From NCBI GenBank assembly GCA_030426665.1, contig JAUHYD010000023.1, positions 1 to 56,003 on the forward strand: a stretch of 56,003 nucleotides of DNA, in the 5' to 3' direction. The position numbers and the translations under genes are program-made. The stretch comes from Bacteroidia bacterium. Lineage in GTDB: Bacteria; Bacteroidota; Bacteroidia; Chitinophagales; Chitinophagaceae. The notes beneath the pieces are model-generated. The model did not search any database. It saw only the letters and a list, made by a program, of their open reading frames with translations, and was not told the origin of the DNA. Positions 16,801-26,700 of the stretch are shown here, one piece after another. Numbering within the stretch: the stretch's first letter is position 1; each line of letters opens with the position of its first letter.

Positions 16801-17661
16801 ATGTTCAGGCGTTTACTGATTATTCCGATTGTGCTATTTGTCTGCTCTGCCAACGGTCAGGAGTATGACAGTCTGTTTGCAGTAAAGAAAGACGGCAAAA
16901 TGGCTATCGAGTATGTTTTCGGACAGCGGGAAAATCCCTCTATGCTTTCAAAAAGATTCTACGTTGAGGAACTAAATCTTGAAAACATCAATACAGATGA
17001 TGTTTTAAAAAAACACGAAGAGGGCATGACGATATATGTGCCGATATTAAAAGAGAACTACATCACAGAGAAACCTGCTCCGCTAAGTATGCGCAACGTC
17101 CATGAGTTCTACTACAAGGTAGGGCCACGCGACGAAATATCTATACTGGGTAATTACTCCGGCGTTCCCAAGTCACAAATACGCCAATGGAACGACCTGA
17201 AGGGCAATACCTTGTACCCGGATCAGGTGCTGTTTATGGGTTGGATAAAGATGATGGACAGAGACTCCACCAACCCTATAACATATACAGCCTACCCTCC
17301 ACCCAAAAGAAGACTGATTATTGATACACCAAGCAATGTGCTCGGAGGTTTGGATTCTGTATATAACATACAAACGAATAACGGATTAAACGTACTTACT
17401 GAGAAAGGTACAGCGGTTTTCTTCCCCAAACCCGGAAAAGACCTGATGTACTATGCTTTTCACAATGAGGCTGCCAGAGGTAGCATAATCAAAGTGTTTA
17501 ATCCCGGTACCGGCAAAATAATCTACGCAAAGGTGCTCGGCCCTTTGCCGGATACAAAACTGTATGCAAACTGCATTATCGGCATTTGCTCCGGTGCGAA
17601 GGAAGAACTGGGAATTACCGACAATAAAACATGGTGTGAGCTATACTATGCTGCCGACTAA
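16801..17661 (+). CDS. Secreted protein with LysM-like domains and a C-terminal double-psi beta-barrel
   Basis: About 286 residues from the ATG at 16801 (MFRRLLIIPIVLFVC..., signal peptide ending SANG-Q); the ATG at 16789 would leave almost no leader after the TACTTTTC box at 16772-16779. An N-terminal divergent LysM-like unit (about 35-90) is followed by a clearer one: FYYKVGPRDEISILGNYSGV, then QIRQWNDLKGNTLYPDQVLFMGW. The C-terminal part (about 200-286) has GTAVFF, SIIKVFNPGTGKIIYAKVLGPLP and LYANCIIGICSGAKEELG, the pattern of RlpA-like double-psi barrels. A role in peptidoglycan binding or remodelling in the periplasm is inferred. Confidence 0.75.
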   Translation: MFRRLLIIPIVLFVCSANGQEYDSLFAVKKDGKMAIEYVFGQRENPSMLSKRFYVEELNLENINTDDVLKKHEEGMTIYVPILKENYITEKPAPLSMRNVHEFYYKVGPRDEISILGNYSGVPKSQIRQWNDLKGNTLYPDQVLFMGWIKMMDRDSTNPITYTAYPPPKRRLIIDTPSNVLGGLDSVYNIQTNNGLNVLTEKGTAVFFPKPGKDLMYYAFHNEAARGSIIKVFNPGTGKIIYAKVLGPLPDTKLYANCIIGICSGAKEELGITDNKTWCELYYAAD

Positions 17662-17731
17662 CAATCATTGCCGTCACGCACAAATTTTATTTGAAGAGCT
17701 GTGCTATTAACATTTTTATAGTTTACTGTAT

Positions 17732-18745
17732 ATGAAGGTGCTGGTAATACGTTTTTCGTCGATAGGAGACATAGTACTTACCACTCCGGTAATAAGGTGC
17801 CTGAAAACCCAACGACCCGACATTGAACTACATTACCTCACCAAACACAACTTCCATTCCCTTCTCAAACATAACCCACACATAGACAAATTACATCTGC
17901 TTAATGACTCGCTTGACAATATTGTCGAATCATTAAAGGCAGAGAAATTTGATGCGATAATAGACCTCCATCACAACCTCCGCACTATGCGTGTTAAAAA
18001 GGCTTTGGGTGTTGAGTCGTTTTCGTTTCCTAAACTAAACATTCAGAAGTGGCTATATACCTGGTTGAAATTCAATATAATGCCTGATAAAAGTATTGTA
18101 GACAGGTATTTTGAACCGGTATCCCACCTGAATGTACGAAATGATGGAAAAGGCCTGGATTACTTTATCCCTGACGACAAGGCATTGGGGAATAACGATA
18201 TACCAATGAGCCATTGGGGCGGTTACATTGGCTGTGTAATAGGTGGCTCTTGCGGTACAAAAAAGCTACCTATAGAACAGTGGATAACCTTCTGCAAAAA
18301 TGTCCCCTACCCTGTAATGCTGCTCGGTGGGCCTGAGGATACAGAGATGGGAACAGCAATAGCAGACGTTGACCCGATTAAGATATACAACTCATGCGGA
18401 AAATTTGATCTCAATGAATCTGCAGGTTTGGTTAAATATGCCAGAGTAATTGTGAGTAACGATACGGGGTTGATGCATATAGCAGCGGCTTTCGACAAGC
18501 CAATTGTATCGTTGTGGGGCAATACTGCGCCGGAAATGGGCATGTTCCCCTACTATGGCGACAACAACCTTACAGACAAAGCAAACACAAAATCAGTAAT
18601 AATAGAGAATAAGAATGTGGGGTGTCACCCATGTAGCAAAATAGGATATAAGCAATGCCCGTTAGGACACTTCAATTGTATGAAAAAATTGGAAATGGCT
18701 GAAGTGTCTGACCAAGCAACAGCACTTTGGGAAAAGTCAGAATAA
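17732..18745 (+). CDS. Glycosyltransferase family 9 (heptosyltransferase-like)
   Basis: 337 residues. The N-terminus MKVLVIRFSSIGDIVLTTPV is the family 9 signature, and the C-terminal half has VIGGSCGTKKLP, VMLLGGPEDTEMG and VSNDTGLMHIAAAFDKPIVSLWG. Enzymes of this family transfer ADP-activated heptose or a related sugar to the LPS core on the cytoplasmic side of the inner membrane. It is followed by a GT4 gene 120 bases downstream and a 2OG oxygenase further on, suggesting a small glycan set. The exact acceptor is unknown. Confidence 0.92.
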   Translation: MKVLVIRFSSIGDIVLTTPVIRCLKTQRPDIELHYLTKHNFHSLLKHNPHIDKLHLLNDSLDNIVESLKAEKFDAIIDLHHNLRTMRVKKALGVESFSFPKLNIQKWLYTWLKFNIMPDKSIVDRYFEPVSHLNVRNDGKGLDYFIPDDKALGNNDIPMSHWGGYIGCVIGGSCGTKKLPIEQWITFCKNVPYPVMLLGGPEDTEMGTAIADVDPIKIYNSCGKFDLNESAGLVKYARVIVSNDTGLMHIAAAFDKPIVSLWGNTAPEMGMFPYYGDNNLTDKANTKSVIIENKNVGCHPCSKIGYKQCPLGHFNCMKKLEMAEVSDQATALWEKSE

Positions 18746-18864
18746 GATTGACAGATAGACTAGCATCAGACAATCTCTTTATTATTTTTGCGTTTAGGAA
18801 CTACCACCGAAAATTGACCCCGGTCGTAAAAGATTGTCACCACAAGTATCATAAATAGTAAAAA

Positions 18865-20046
18865 TTGAAAATACTTTTCCTTGCCAACAGAGTACCCTAT
18901 CCGCCTTACCGTGGTGACAAACTAAAGATATTCAACCTCGCCCGCCGACTAAAGGAGCGTCATGAATTGCACCTGCTTACTTTCGCTCAAACACCGGAAG
19001 ACCTTACTTACCGGAAAGAACTGGAACAGATATTTACCAGAGTCGAGTTAGTATATCTACCTAAATACAAATCTGCAATTAATTGTTTATCAGCACCTTT
19101 TAATAATATACCTTTTCAAGTACTTTACTTCAGATCTGACAAACTGCAGCAATTGTTGAATGAAATGTTGCAACAAGAGTCATATGATGCAGTGCATGTG
19201 CAACACCTACGGATGTCGCCCTACCTGTCGAACAGAAAAGACATACCACGCATACTCGACCTCCCCGATGCGTTCTCCCTTTATTGGGAAAGGCGCAGCA
19301 AGGTGAAACGAAGTCTGCCGGTGACGCTTTTCGAAAATAACGAAAGAAAGCGGGTACTCGAATACGAAAAGATACTGAAGGAGTACGATATGGCACTCAC
19401 CTGCTCTCCCGAAGACCTTGAATACCTGAAAGCACAACACGGCACAAAAAACCTGCGTTTGCTACCAAATGGCGTGGATCTGACCACCTTCTCAAAACGA
19501 GAACACGACTATTCACATAACAAGACATTGTTATTCACCGGCAATATGGATTATGCCCCGAATGTAGATGCCGTTGTCTACTTTGTGAAGACCATACTAC
19601 CCCGAATACGGACGGCCTGCCCGGACGTACAGTTCATAATTGCGGGACAAAGACCTGTACCCAAAGTTTCTGAACTGGCGAATGAATATGTATCTGTAAC
19701 GGGATTTGTAAAGGACCTGGCAGCCACCTACAACTCGGCGTCTGTGGTGGTCGCACCCTTAAGATTTGGTGCAGGTACTCAAAATAAAGTACTGGAAGCC
19801 ATGTCATTAGGCGTTCCAGTTGTTTGTTCAAATATTGGCTTTGCCGGCCTCGGTATTAACAGTGGCGAAGGTGCCATAATGCAAACCGATAGCAATGCTT
19901 TCGCCAATGAGGTTATAGAGCTGCTCCAATCTGAAGACAAAAGAAGAAAAGTAGGACAAGCAGGCAGCGAGGTAATAAGAACCCGTTTTGACTGGGACAT
20001 TGTTACCAAAAAGCTGGAGGGATATCTGGAAGAGATTGTGAGGTAA
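18865..20046 (+). CDS. Glycosyltransferase family 4 (GT-B), TTG start
   Basis: 393 residues. The start codon is TTG: no ATG fits, and the canonical GT4 N-terminus (M)KILFLANRVPYPPYRGDK begins exactly there. The nucleotide-sugar domain has LLFTGNMDYAPN, FIIAGQRPVPKV, VTGFVKDLAATYNSA and VVAPLRFGAGTQNKVLEAMSLG, in which the E of KVLEAM is the conserved donor-binding acid. It resembles the TIGR03087-like sugar transferases. The role is addition of a sugar to an envelope or exopolysaccharide in the cytoplasm; the substrate is unknown. Confidence 0.9.
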   Translation: MKILFLANRVPYPPYRGDKLKIFNLARRLKERHELHLLTFAQTPEDLTYRKELEQIFTRVELVYLPKYKSAINCLSAPFNNIPFQVLYFRSDKLQQLLNEMLQQESYDAVHVQHLRMSPYLSNRKDIPRILDLPDAFSLYWERRSKVKRSLPVTLFENNERKRVLEYEKILKEYDMALTCSPEDLEYLKAQHGTKNLRLLPNGVDLTTFSKREHDYSHNKTLLFTGNMDYAPNVDAVVYFVKTILPRIRTACPDVQFIIAGQRPVPKVSELANEYVSVTGFVKDLAATYNSASVVVAPLRFGAGTQNKVLEAMSLGVPVVCSNIGFAGLGINSGEGAIMQTDSNAFANEVIELLQSEDKRRKVGQAGSEVIRTRFDWDIVTKKLEGYLEEIVR

Positions 20047-20732
20047 AACTCGCCATTGTTAGGACATCTACCGCAATATTCCCGAAAAGGCAACATCCCA
20101 TCACTTACACATATAGTTATAGCATTTCGAATCAAAGGGTAGCCACCGTGCGTTATAAATACTACGAAATAAAGTACCCCCTCGTTAACCGGATAGCAAT
20201 TCGTTTGACAACTTTGGTCAATTATTAAAAGTTTCGTCAAATGACCAACCCTTATGTGCCTATCGTCTGTCTTTAGACTTGAGCCATATCGGCAAGTTTT
20301 AAGTTTCTAAATAAACTCCTATGAAAAAATACACCTCAAAAAAGACGACTTTCTTTGTCGCAGTACTAAGAACCTTTATAAAACCGAATGTACCGCTTGC
20401 AGCAATTTTCGAACCGGTACGGGTAGCATCTTACGGGCAACAACGTTCGAATTGGAAGATTGAACTTCAAGACTGTCATCCGCACTCACGGCGAACGCGA
20501 GGGTAGCCAACGCATTAAGGGAAAGATTTTTTCTCGTTGTATGTCTCCGCATTATCATTCTGCGAAGCGACTTAACTGGCACGCTTGGCAATGAGGCTAA
20601 CTATGTCATGTACTCTGAGAATTAAGTCCCCACAAACAATAACAATCATTCACAGTAATAATACCCAACACACATATTGAAATGATACCGGACTATTAAA
20701 TATCAATTATTGTAAATAAAAAACATAGCCTT
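20047..20732. other. Long intergenic region, no convincing gene
   Basis: 686 bases. Short open frames exist at 20321-20506 (+) and 20376-20591 (-). They overlap each other, lack family features and have no promoter box, so I do not call them. The middle part (about 20350-20600) is richer in GC than its surroundings and could be the remains of a lost gene. The right end is AT-rich leader of the 2OG oxygenase gene. Confidence 0.5.
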
Positions 20733-21584
20733 ATGAATACTATCTATTTAAATGACAAGAATCAAAATTTGCTGGATATCGCAAGAAAGAATGCGAAAAA
20801 ATATAAAACGGCTTCTCCTTTTCCCAGCATTTCATTCGACAATTTTTTTAGCCCGGACTACCTTGACAAAGTTTTAGAAGAATTCCCCGACCTATCTTCA
20901 ACGGCAAATTCTACAAAATTTTCAAATGCAAAGGAGATCAAATTTGCGGGTAAAGGAGAACAATACTTTGGAAATGAAACTAAAAATTTCATGCATTTTC
21001 TAAACTCCGAACCATTCCTGGAGTTTTTGCAAGTACTTACCGGCATCAAAGAACCATTGATTAATGACCCGTATTTTGTAGGCGGAGGACAACATGAAAT
21101 AAAAAAGGGAGGATTACTTAAAGTTCATGCAGATTTCAACAAACACGATAAACTTGACCTGGATAGAAGGATTAATGTTTTGGTTTATCTGAACAAAGAT
21201 TGGAAGGAAGAATATGGCGGTCACTTTGAACTGTGGAGTGAAGACATGAAAAAGTGTGAAAAAAGAATCCTTCCGGTATTTAATACTATGGCCATTTTCA
21301 GCACCACTGATTTTTCTTATCACGGTCATCCGGACCCTTTAAACTGCCCTGAGGGCAGAAGTAGAAAGTCACTTGCACTGTACTACTACTCCAACGGGCG
21401 GCCGCAAAATGAGGTAAAGCAAGGGGCTGAAAAACACTCAACTCTTTTTAAAGCAAGAGCAGGTAATCTCGACGATGTGGTTGCATTCAGCAAAAAGAAT
21501 AATAGCAGCGTAAAAGCAATAATTAAGAATTTTGTTCCGCCGATTTTAATTAAAGCGTTTAATTCTTTTGCAAGTCACGCATAG
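20733..21584 (+). CDS. 2OG-Fe(II) oxygenase (prolyl 4-hydroxylase-like)
   Basis: 283 residues. Non-haem iron ligands are visible as H132-x-D134 (KVHADF) and H197 in FSYHGHPDPL, with R209 or R211 in EGRSRKS as the 2-oxoglutarate anchor; the double-stranded beta-helix strands INVLVYLNKDW and GGHFELW lie between. Such enzymes hydroxylate a protein side chain or small molecule using O2 and 2-oxoglutarate. Members with this layout often sit in polysaccharide loci, and here two glycosyltransferase genes lie upstream. The substrate is unknown. Codon use is more AT-rich than in the glycosyltransferase genes. Confidence 0.85.
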   Translation: MNTIYLNDKNQNLLDIARKNAKKYKTASPFPSISFDNFFSPDYLDKVLEEFPDLSSTANSTKFSNAKEIKFAGKGEQYFGNETKNFMHFLNSEPFLEFLQVLTGIKEPLINDPYFVGGGQHEIKKGGLLKVHADFNKHDKLDLDRRINVLVYLNKDWKEEYGGHFELWSEDMKKCEKRILPVFNTMAIFSTTDFSYHGHPDPLNCPEGRSRKSLALYYYSNGRPQNEVKQGAEKHSTLFKARAGNLDDVVAFSKKNNSSVKAIIKNFVPPILIKAFNSFASHA

Positions 21585-21848
21585 TATGCAATATATAATG
21601 AATGCATACACGATCGGTCTGATTGTATCTATATATCGGTGTCGGCATACGTTGCAACGAGCAAATTCTCGTCGGTGCGCCAATTTTATATTTGATAAAC
21701 AGACAGGGGATGTAACCAAGGCTGTAAAACCGAATGTACACCCGACAGGATGTAGAACATATGGTAGATGCAGCAATGCAAACAAAACGGATTTTAAACT
21801 TCAAGTGTTCATCGCCGGTCATAGATCCGTGCAATACGCATAGTAAAC

Positions 21849-21856
21849 TATATTTG
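21849..21856 (+). promoter_or_regulatory. -7 box (TATATTTG) just before the PH-like membrane protein gene
   Basis: Exact TAnnTTTG match only eight bases before the ATG at 21865. Transcription would start within a few bases of the start codon, so the mRNA may be nearly leaderless. No -33 TTG is seen at the normal distance. Confidence 0.5.
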
Positions 21857-21864
21857 CCTATGTC

Positions 21865-22260
21865 ATGAAAAACGACAATTTAGAGCTTCCTGCATATTTT
21901 GGACTAACAATATTGTTTGTCGGGCTTTCATTAGTTATTGGCTTTGTAATCTATATTATAGCCCCTCAAAAAGATCCGGATGAACATACATTGTGGTACG
22001 ACATATTAATGATTGCTTTACTTTCAGGCAGGATATTACACAGCAACAACCTGTTCAAAATATCGAAAGACGAAATTCAAATACACTTTATATTCAACAT
22101 ATTCAAACGAAAGAAAGTCATTAGAACTAAAGATATAAAAAAAATCATAATAGATAACCCCAAAAATATGACTGATGCAAAATTCGTATTTGTTTTAAAG
22201 GACAACACCGAAATACCTATTTACTCTCAGTTGCTTGGTGTTAGAGGAACAAAAAAATGA
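21865..22260 (+). CDS. Small membrane protein with a PH-like domain; probable C-terminal frameshift extension
   Basis: 131 residues in the zero frame. Two membrane segments (about 10-32 and 46-58) are followed by a small beta-rich domain (ISKDEIQIHFIFNIFKRKKVIRTKDIKKI...FVFVLKDNTEIPIYSQLL) that resembles bacterial PH-like domains. The reading ends at TGA directly after seven A (22251-22257). In the -1 frame the text continues from 22257 to a TAG at 22320-22322 as MIRHLDKYDIEIDTVYVYF..., which looks like the last helix of such a domain. So the natural product may be about 152 residues, through frameshifting, transcript slippage or a one-base sequence error. The function is unknown. Confidence 0.7.
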   Translation: MKNDNLELPAYFGLTILFVGLSLVIGFVIYIIAPQKDPDEHTLWYDILMIALLSGRILHSNNLFKISKDEIQIHFIFNIFKRKKVIRTKDIKKIIIDNPKNMTDAKFVFVLKDNTEIPIYSQLLGVRGTKK

Positions 22261-22327
22261 TAAGGCATTTAGATAAGTACGACATTGAGATTGATACCGT
22301 ATATGTCTACTTCCACAGATAGATAGG

Positions 22328-23367
22328 CTACATCAGTATGCCGTTTTTAATCTTAACATCAGCCGGAAGCTCCGTCTCGCCGAGCATTTCCCGCAAGTCA
22401 TTTTCTATAGCCCGGCACATAGACAACATGGGAATATCGTTAGCCATACCCTGAAAAGGGTTTTCAGAGTAATCTCCTATAATTTCCATAACCACAAACA
22501 CCCACCCTACCAATACCATAAACGGTATGGACAACCATATCCCGTAATCTCCCATTTTGGCAAACTCAGAGACCATTCCCAATGGCAGCAAGAAAACAAA
22601 TATGCTAACGAAAGCAAAACTCATACTGGCGTATTGCCTCGGCAGCGGAAACTTCTTTATTCGTTCACATTTACCCTGATGTATGTAAAAGTCATTAAGG
22701 ACTCGTTGCATCTCCATATGTCGGAAATCGTCAATCAGGTTTCGTTCACGCAACTGCGCAAGATCCTGTGACTGTTGGTCTATTATCTGAGTAGCAGTAT
22801 TTTTATAGTTTATCATCCGGTCATATTCGTCCGGAGGTAGAAAATTTGTCAATTCTGACCTGGTCACATCATCATCTACCAAACCTACACCAAATTGCCT
22901 CCGGTATCGTCGCCCGGTCATTCCTATCAGCCCACCCTGTGCCGCGTGCTCCCAAGGTGCGATTATCAGCAACTGACTACGAAGGGTATACAGCCAGCCA
23001 ATATGCCGGTACAATATCTTCTTCTTTATCTTTTTCAACTCTTCGGCAGATACATCTGTTGCTGTAAACTGATTAGAAACAAAACTGGTAACATAACTAT
23101 ACCCCATGCCCGACTACTGTTTATGATGCCTCCCCACACTTTACGAGCTTCCCACATCCGGGCATAAGCGCTATTGTTCTTAAATCCGACATAAAAGGCA
23201 ACAGCCGTACCAATTATAGATACAGGCAACCATGGAATCTTAAGCCATGTAAGGCCTGCATAATAATGCAGCAGCGGAACTACCGACATCCACAATGACA
23301 ACCATAGCACATGATGACCTGTCCATTGAACTATTTTCTTAAAGTTTAGTGTCTTTACCGCTATCAT
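22328..23367 (-). pseudogene. Bestrophin-family anion channel, interrupted by one frameshift
   Basis: Two overlapping open frames together make one bestrophin-type protein of about 347 residues. The upstream part (start 23367) has VGFKNNSAYARMWEARKVWGGIINSSRAWG, the conserved N-terminal bestrophin core. The downstream part (22328-about 23107) continues with YSYVTSFVSNQF, ILYRHIGWLYTLRSQL, DYSENPFQGMANDIP and the C-terminal helix. The break is at the four-base C run at 23102-23105 (GGGG on the coding strand); one additional G would restore a continuous A-W-G-Y-S-Y reading. It is a recent mutation or a sequence error. The family forms homopentameric chloride-conducting channels in the inner membrane. 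Confidence 0.85.
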
Positions 23368-23515
23368 ATCCTAAAATATTTACGATTGCTAATATAAACA
23401 AAGACAATTAAAGACTAACCTGCTAATCTGACGCTTTTGTGTCAAAAACTATAATTAGAGCAGGGTTGAAGGTTATTAAAGACATATCGGAAAAGGAACA
23501 CAGCAAGATTGTTCA

Positions 23516-23547
23516 AATAAAAAAGCACAGAATACAGGTCTGTGCTT
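23516..23547 (-). terminator. Terminator downstream of tRNA-Arg
   Basis: On the minus strand AAGCACAGA pairs perfectly with TCTGTGCTT around an eight-base loop and is followed by a T-rich run. It lies about 30 bases after the tRNA 3' end. Confidence 0.85.
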
Positions 23548-23578
23548 CTTCATAATACATTTGCCTCCTTTAGTTTGT

Positions 23579-23649
23579 AGCCTCGCCAAGAATCGAACTT
23601 GGATCTAAAGTTTAGGAAACTTCTATTCTATCCATTGAACTACGAGGCC
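23579..23649 (-). tRNA. tRNA-Arg (anticodon CCT)
   Basis: A full 71-base cloverleaf folds on the minus strand: acceptor GGCCTCG/CGAGGCT (first pair G-T), D stem GTTC/GAAT, anticodon stem GAAGT/ACTTT around TTCCTAA (anticodon CCT, reading AGG), a four-base variable loop and T stem CCAAG/CTTGG with TTCGATT loop. CCA is not encoded. A terminator follows. Confidence 0.95.
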
Positions 23650-23759
23650 GGAAGTGCTCAACTATTTATGCAACAGTCGAAATACTTAAGGAGTGCAAAA
23701 GTAAGTTTTCCTAACAGGTTTACAAACAGAAAATTACAGCATTTAAAAGGTGTGCTTTG

Positions 23760-26700
23760 TTACCGTATCAGCGTAACATCGCCCTTGATCTGCCTTCGCT
23801 TTCCGTTGGCGTATTCTATGACAATGTTATAAAAATATACACCCATTTCTGCCTTAACACCACCGCAGGAACCATCCCACCCACTATTAGGGTCGTATGG
23901 ATTGCGGTAAACCAGCTGGCCCCATCGGTTGTATATAACAAACTCAACTAACTGCTTAAAACGCATATTCCCCACCCGGAAGACGTCATTTTTGCCATCT
24001 CCGTTAGGCGTAAAGGCATTGGGCAGGAACTCCTGCTCCTCAAACAATACGGTCAATGTAATATATGCAGAGTCGCGGCAGCCTTCATCGTTGATGCCGA
24101 TGACCATATATCTGGTGATAGAATCAACCGGTTTCGCCCACGGTGATGGTATATAGTAGTCGCTTAATGTCTTATCGTGTGGCGTCCAGATATAATATTT
24201 TGCTCCGGAAGCATTTAATTTCACGCTATCACCAAAAGTTAATTCATATCTGGTGGCGGTAACATTATCCAAGCGTATTATAGGTTGCAGGTTTATTTCT
24301 TTTGTTGTGGTGCTGGTACAATTTAGTATAGTGTAGCTCAACGTATACATACCCTGTGCATCTGCGCTTACGTTGGGAATACTTGCATCCTGAGTATTAG
24401 CGGTAAAGCCGTTAGGCCCGGTCCACGAAAATGTACCACCCGGAGTGGCATCTTTACCTTTCAAATTAAGCGTCAACCCTTCACAAATCGGCGCATTGCT
24501 GGTTATCTCCGGTGGCGGTGGCGCTGCCGGGTCTACTAAAGTAATGGGTCCCTCCACGGCTGAAGGACAACCCGTATTAACGACAAAAATACTACTATAT
24601 GTACCGGCAGACAATCCTGTCACTTCTCCCCTTCCTGTTCCATCTGCAGTGATAGTGATTGTTGATAATACACCGTCATGCAAATACTTGACATCGTATG
24701 TAGTTGCGGGCAATAGCCCGTTCAGAATCATTGTGCCTTCATTTCCGTGACAGGTAGTGGGGTTAGTAAATTCTACGGTTGATATTTGCGGCGTTTGATT
24801 AACGATGACGTTCACAGTAGCTGGCAAACTAACACACCCAAACCACGTTGCCGTTACTGAATATTCCCCGGATGCAGAAAGTCCGGCGGGAGCTATGCTC
24901 GGATTCTGGAGTGTACTTGAGAACCCTGCGGGACCGGTCCATCTATAAGTGACACCCGCTGAACTTGTAGCAGTGAGTAACAGCGATGCCCCTTCGCACA
25001 CCGGGGAGTTGCTGCCCGCAACGGGAACAGGTGGCGCACCAATATCTGACAATGTAATAGGGTCGGACCAGGCACCGGAACAGCCCACTACCGAGTTGAC
25101 AACAAAACCGCTGTAGACTCCGGCAGACAGACCGGTAACTACGACATTACCACTACCGTCAGCCACAATAGTAGTTGAGACAGGCGACACACCTGACAGA
25201 TAATCAACCACATAAGAATCTCCAGCTACCAATCCGGACAAGGTTATTGTACCGTCAGTACCGAAGCAAGCGGTAGGGTCGGTAGATGATATTCCGGAAA
25301 TAATGGGATTAGGGTGTACCGTCACTATGATATCCGCCGAACAACCGGGACTAGTGGTATAGCTAATTGTAGCCGTACCCGATGACACAGCCGACAGCAA
25401 ACCGCTGCTGCTGCCTATAGTAGCAATAGCGGCACTGACGCTACTCCATGTGCCACCGGGCATCGAGTTAGTTAAGGTGACCGTGGCGCCCGCACAAAGC
25501 GATACAGAATCCGGAATGATAGGCGGCATAGCCATCACAGTAATAACCTTGGTTGCATAACAGCCAGCCGGCGTAGTATAGGTTATATCGGCAGTACCTG
25601 CAGAGACACCGGTCACTATACCCGATGATATACCTACCGTTGCCACAGATGGAGCACTACTTGTCCATGAGCCTCCCACGGCTGGGTTTGTATAGGGAAC
25701 AGTTCCTCCGGTACAAACTCTGTCATTGCCCGAAACAGGAGGAATAGTAGTTACTATAATGGTTTTATTTGCGGTTGCGGTCTGCCCGCATGCATCACTT
25801 ACCGTCACGGTATATGCCGTAGTAACCGTTGGTGTAAGCACCACTGGGTTGCCGGGCGCACCACCGGGATTCCATACATAGGCATAAGGCGGCACACCAT
25901 AAGAAGGCGTGGTTGCCATAGTTACAGACTGTCCACGACATATAGAGCTAATTCCCCCTGCCGATGTAATGGGGCTGGTTTCTGCTGTATGTCCGAATAC
26001 GGTAACCGTTAGTGGCGAACCGGCCGTAATATACGTAGTGGCACATGGCGTGGTTGATGCGTAATTCTGATAAAACCGCATACTCAGGTTCATAGGATAG
26101 GAAGTACATTGCGGAGGTGCAATACATGTCCTGATATCCGAAAATATTGACACATTAGTACCGGTACACGTACCGGCACTTGCCAGATTACAATACCAAA
26201 AGAACCCTGAAACGCCCGGACTACGACAAGAGCCCAAAGTATAATCTGCAGCACCATTAAGCAGCAATGCCCCGCCACTTGCCGTATAATTGAATGACCA
26301 ACGCACATCAGTTACGGTTACACCGGCAGGTACGGTAGCAGCATTTACGTAGTAACACCCCACAGTTCTACCCGGGCTGTATGACGACCCTCCGACAGTG
26401 GAGGACGTAGCAGTAGATACCAATGGATCAATGACAACCGGATAAGCTGTAGCCGCTCGGTCGAGAAATGACCCGGGCAACACGATATCCAAAACATCGC
26501 CTTTCAGGTCATACCCCACCATCTGCAAAGTCGATTCTATATTGTTTTGTTCGTAAGCCGTTGCTGCAGATATGTAATATTGTGTGGCACCAACACTATT
26601 AGTAACCTCTATATTTCCTTTATAATCAATACTTTCAGGCACAGACAACTTTAAACCACTTCCGGTCTTTAAATGGTCTCTCACGAGTAACGCCCCATGC

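Noticed and set aside
20321..20591. Short frames on both strands, one starting MKKYTSKKTTFFVAVL
   Set aside because: The start looks like a signal peptide but the rest is basic and unstructured, and an overlapping frame on the other strand is equally likely. Not enough to call a gene.
21568..21843. 91-codon frame between the 2OG oxygenase and PH-like genes
   Set aside because: No domain, unusual composition with many Cys, Arg and His, and a matching frame on the opposite strand. Treated as non-coding.
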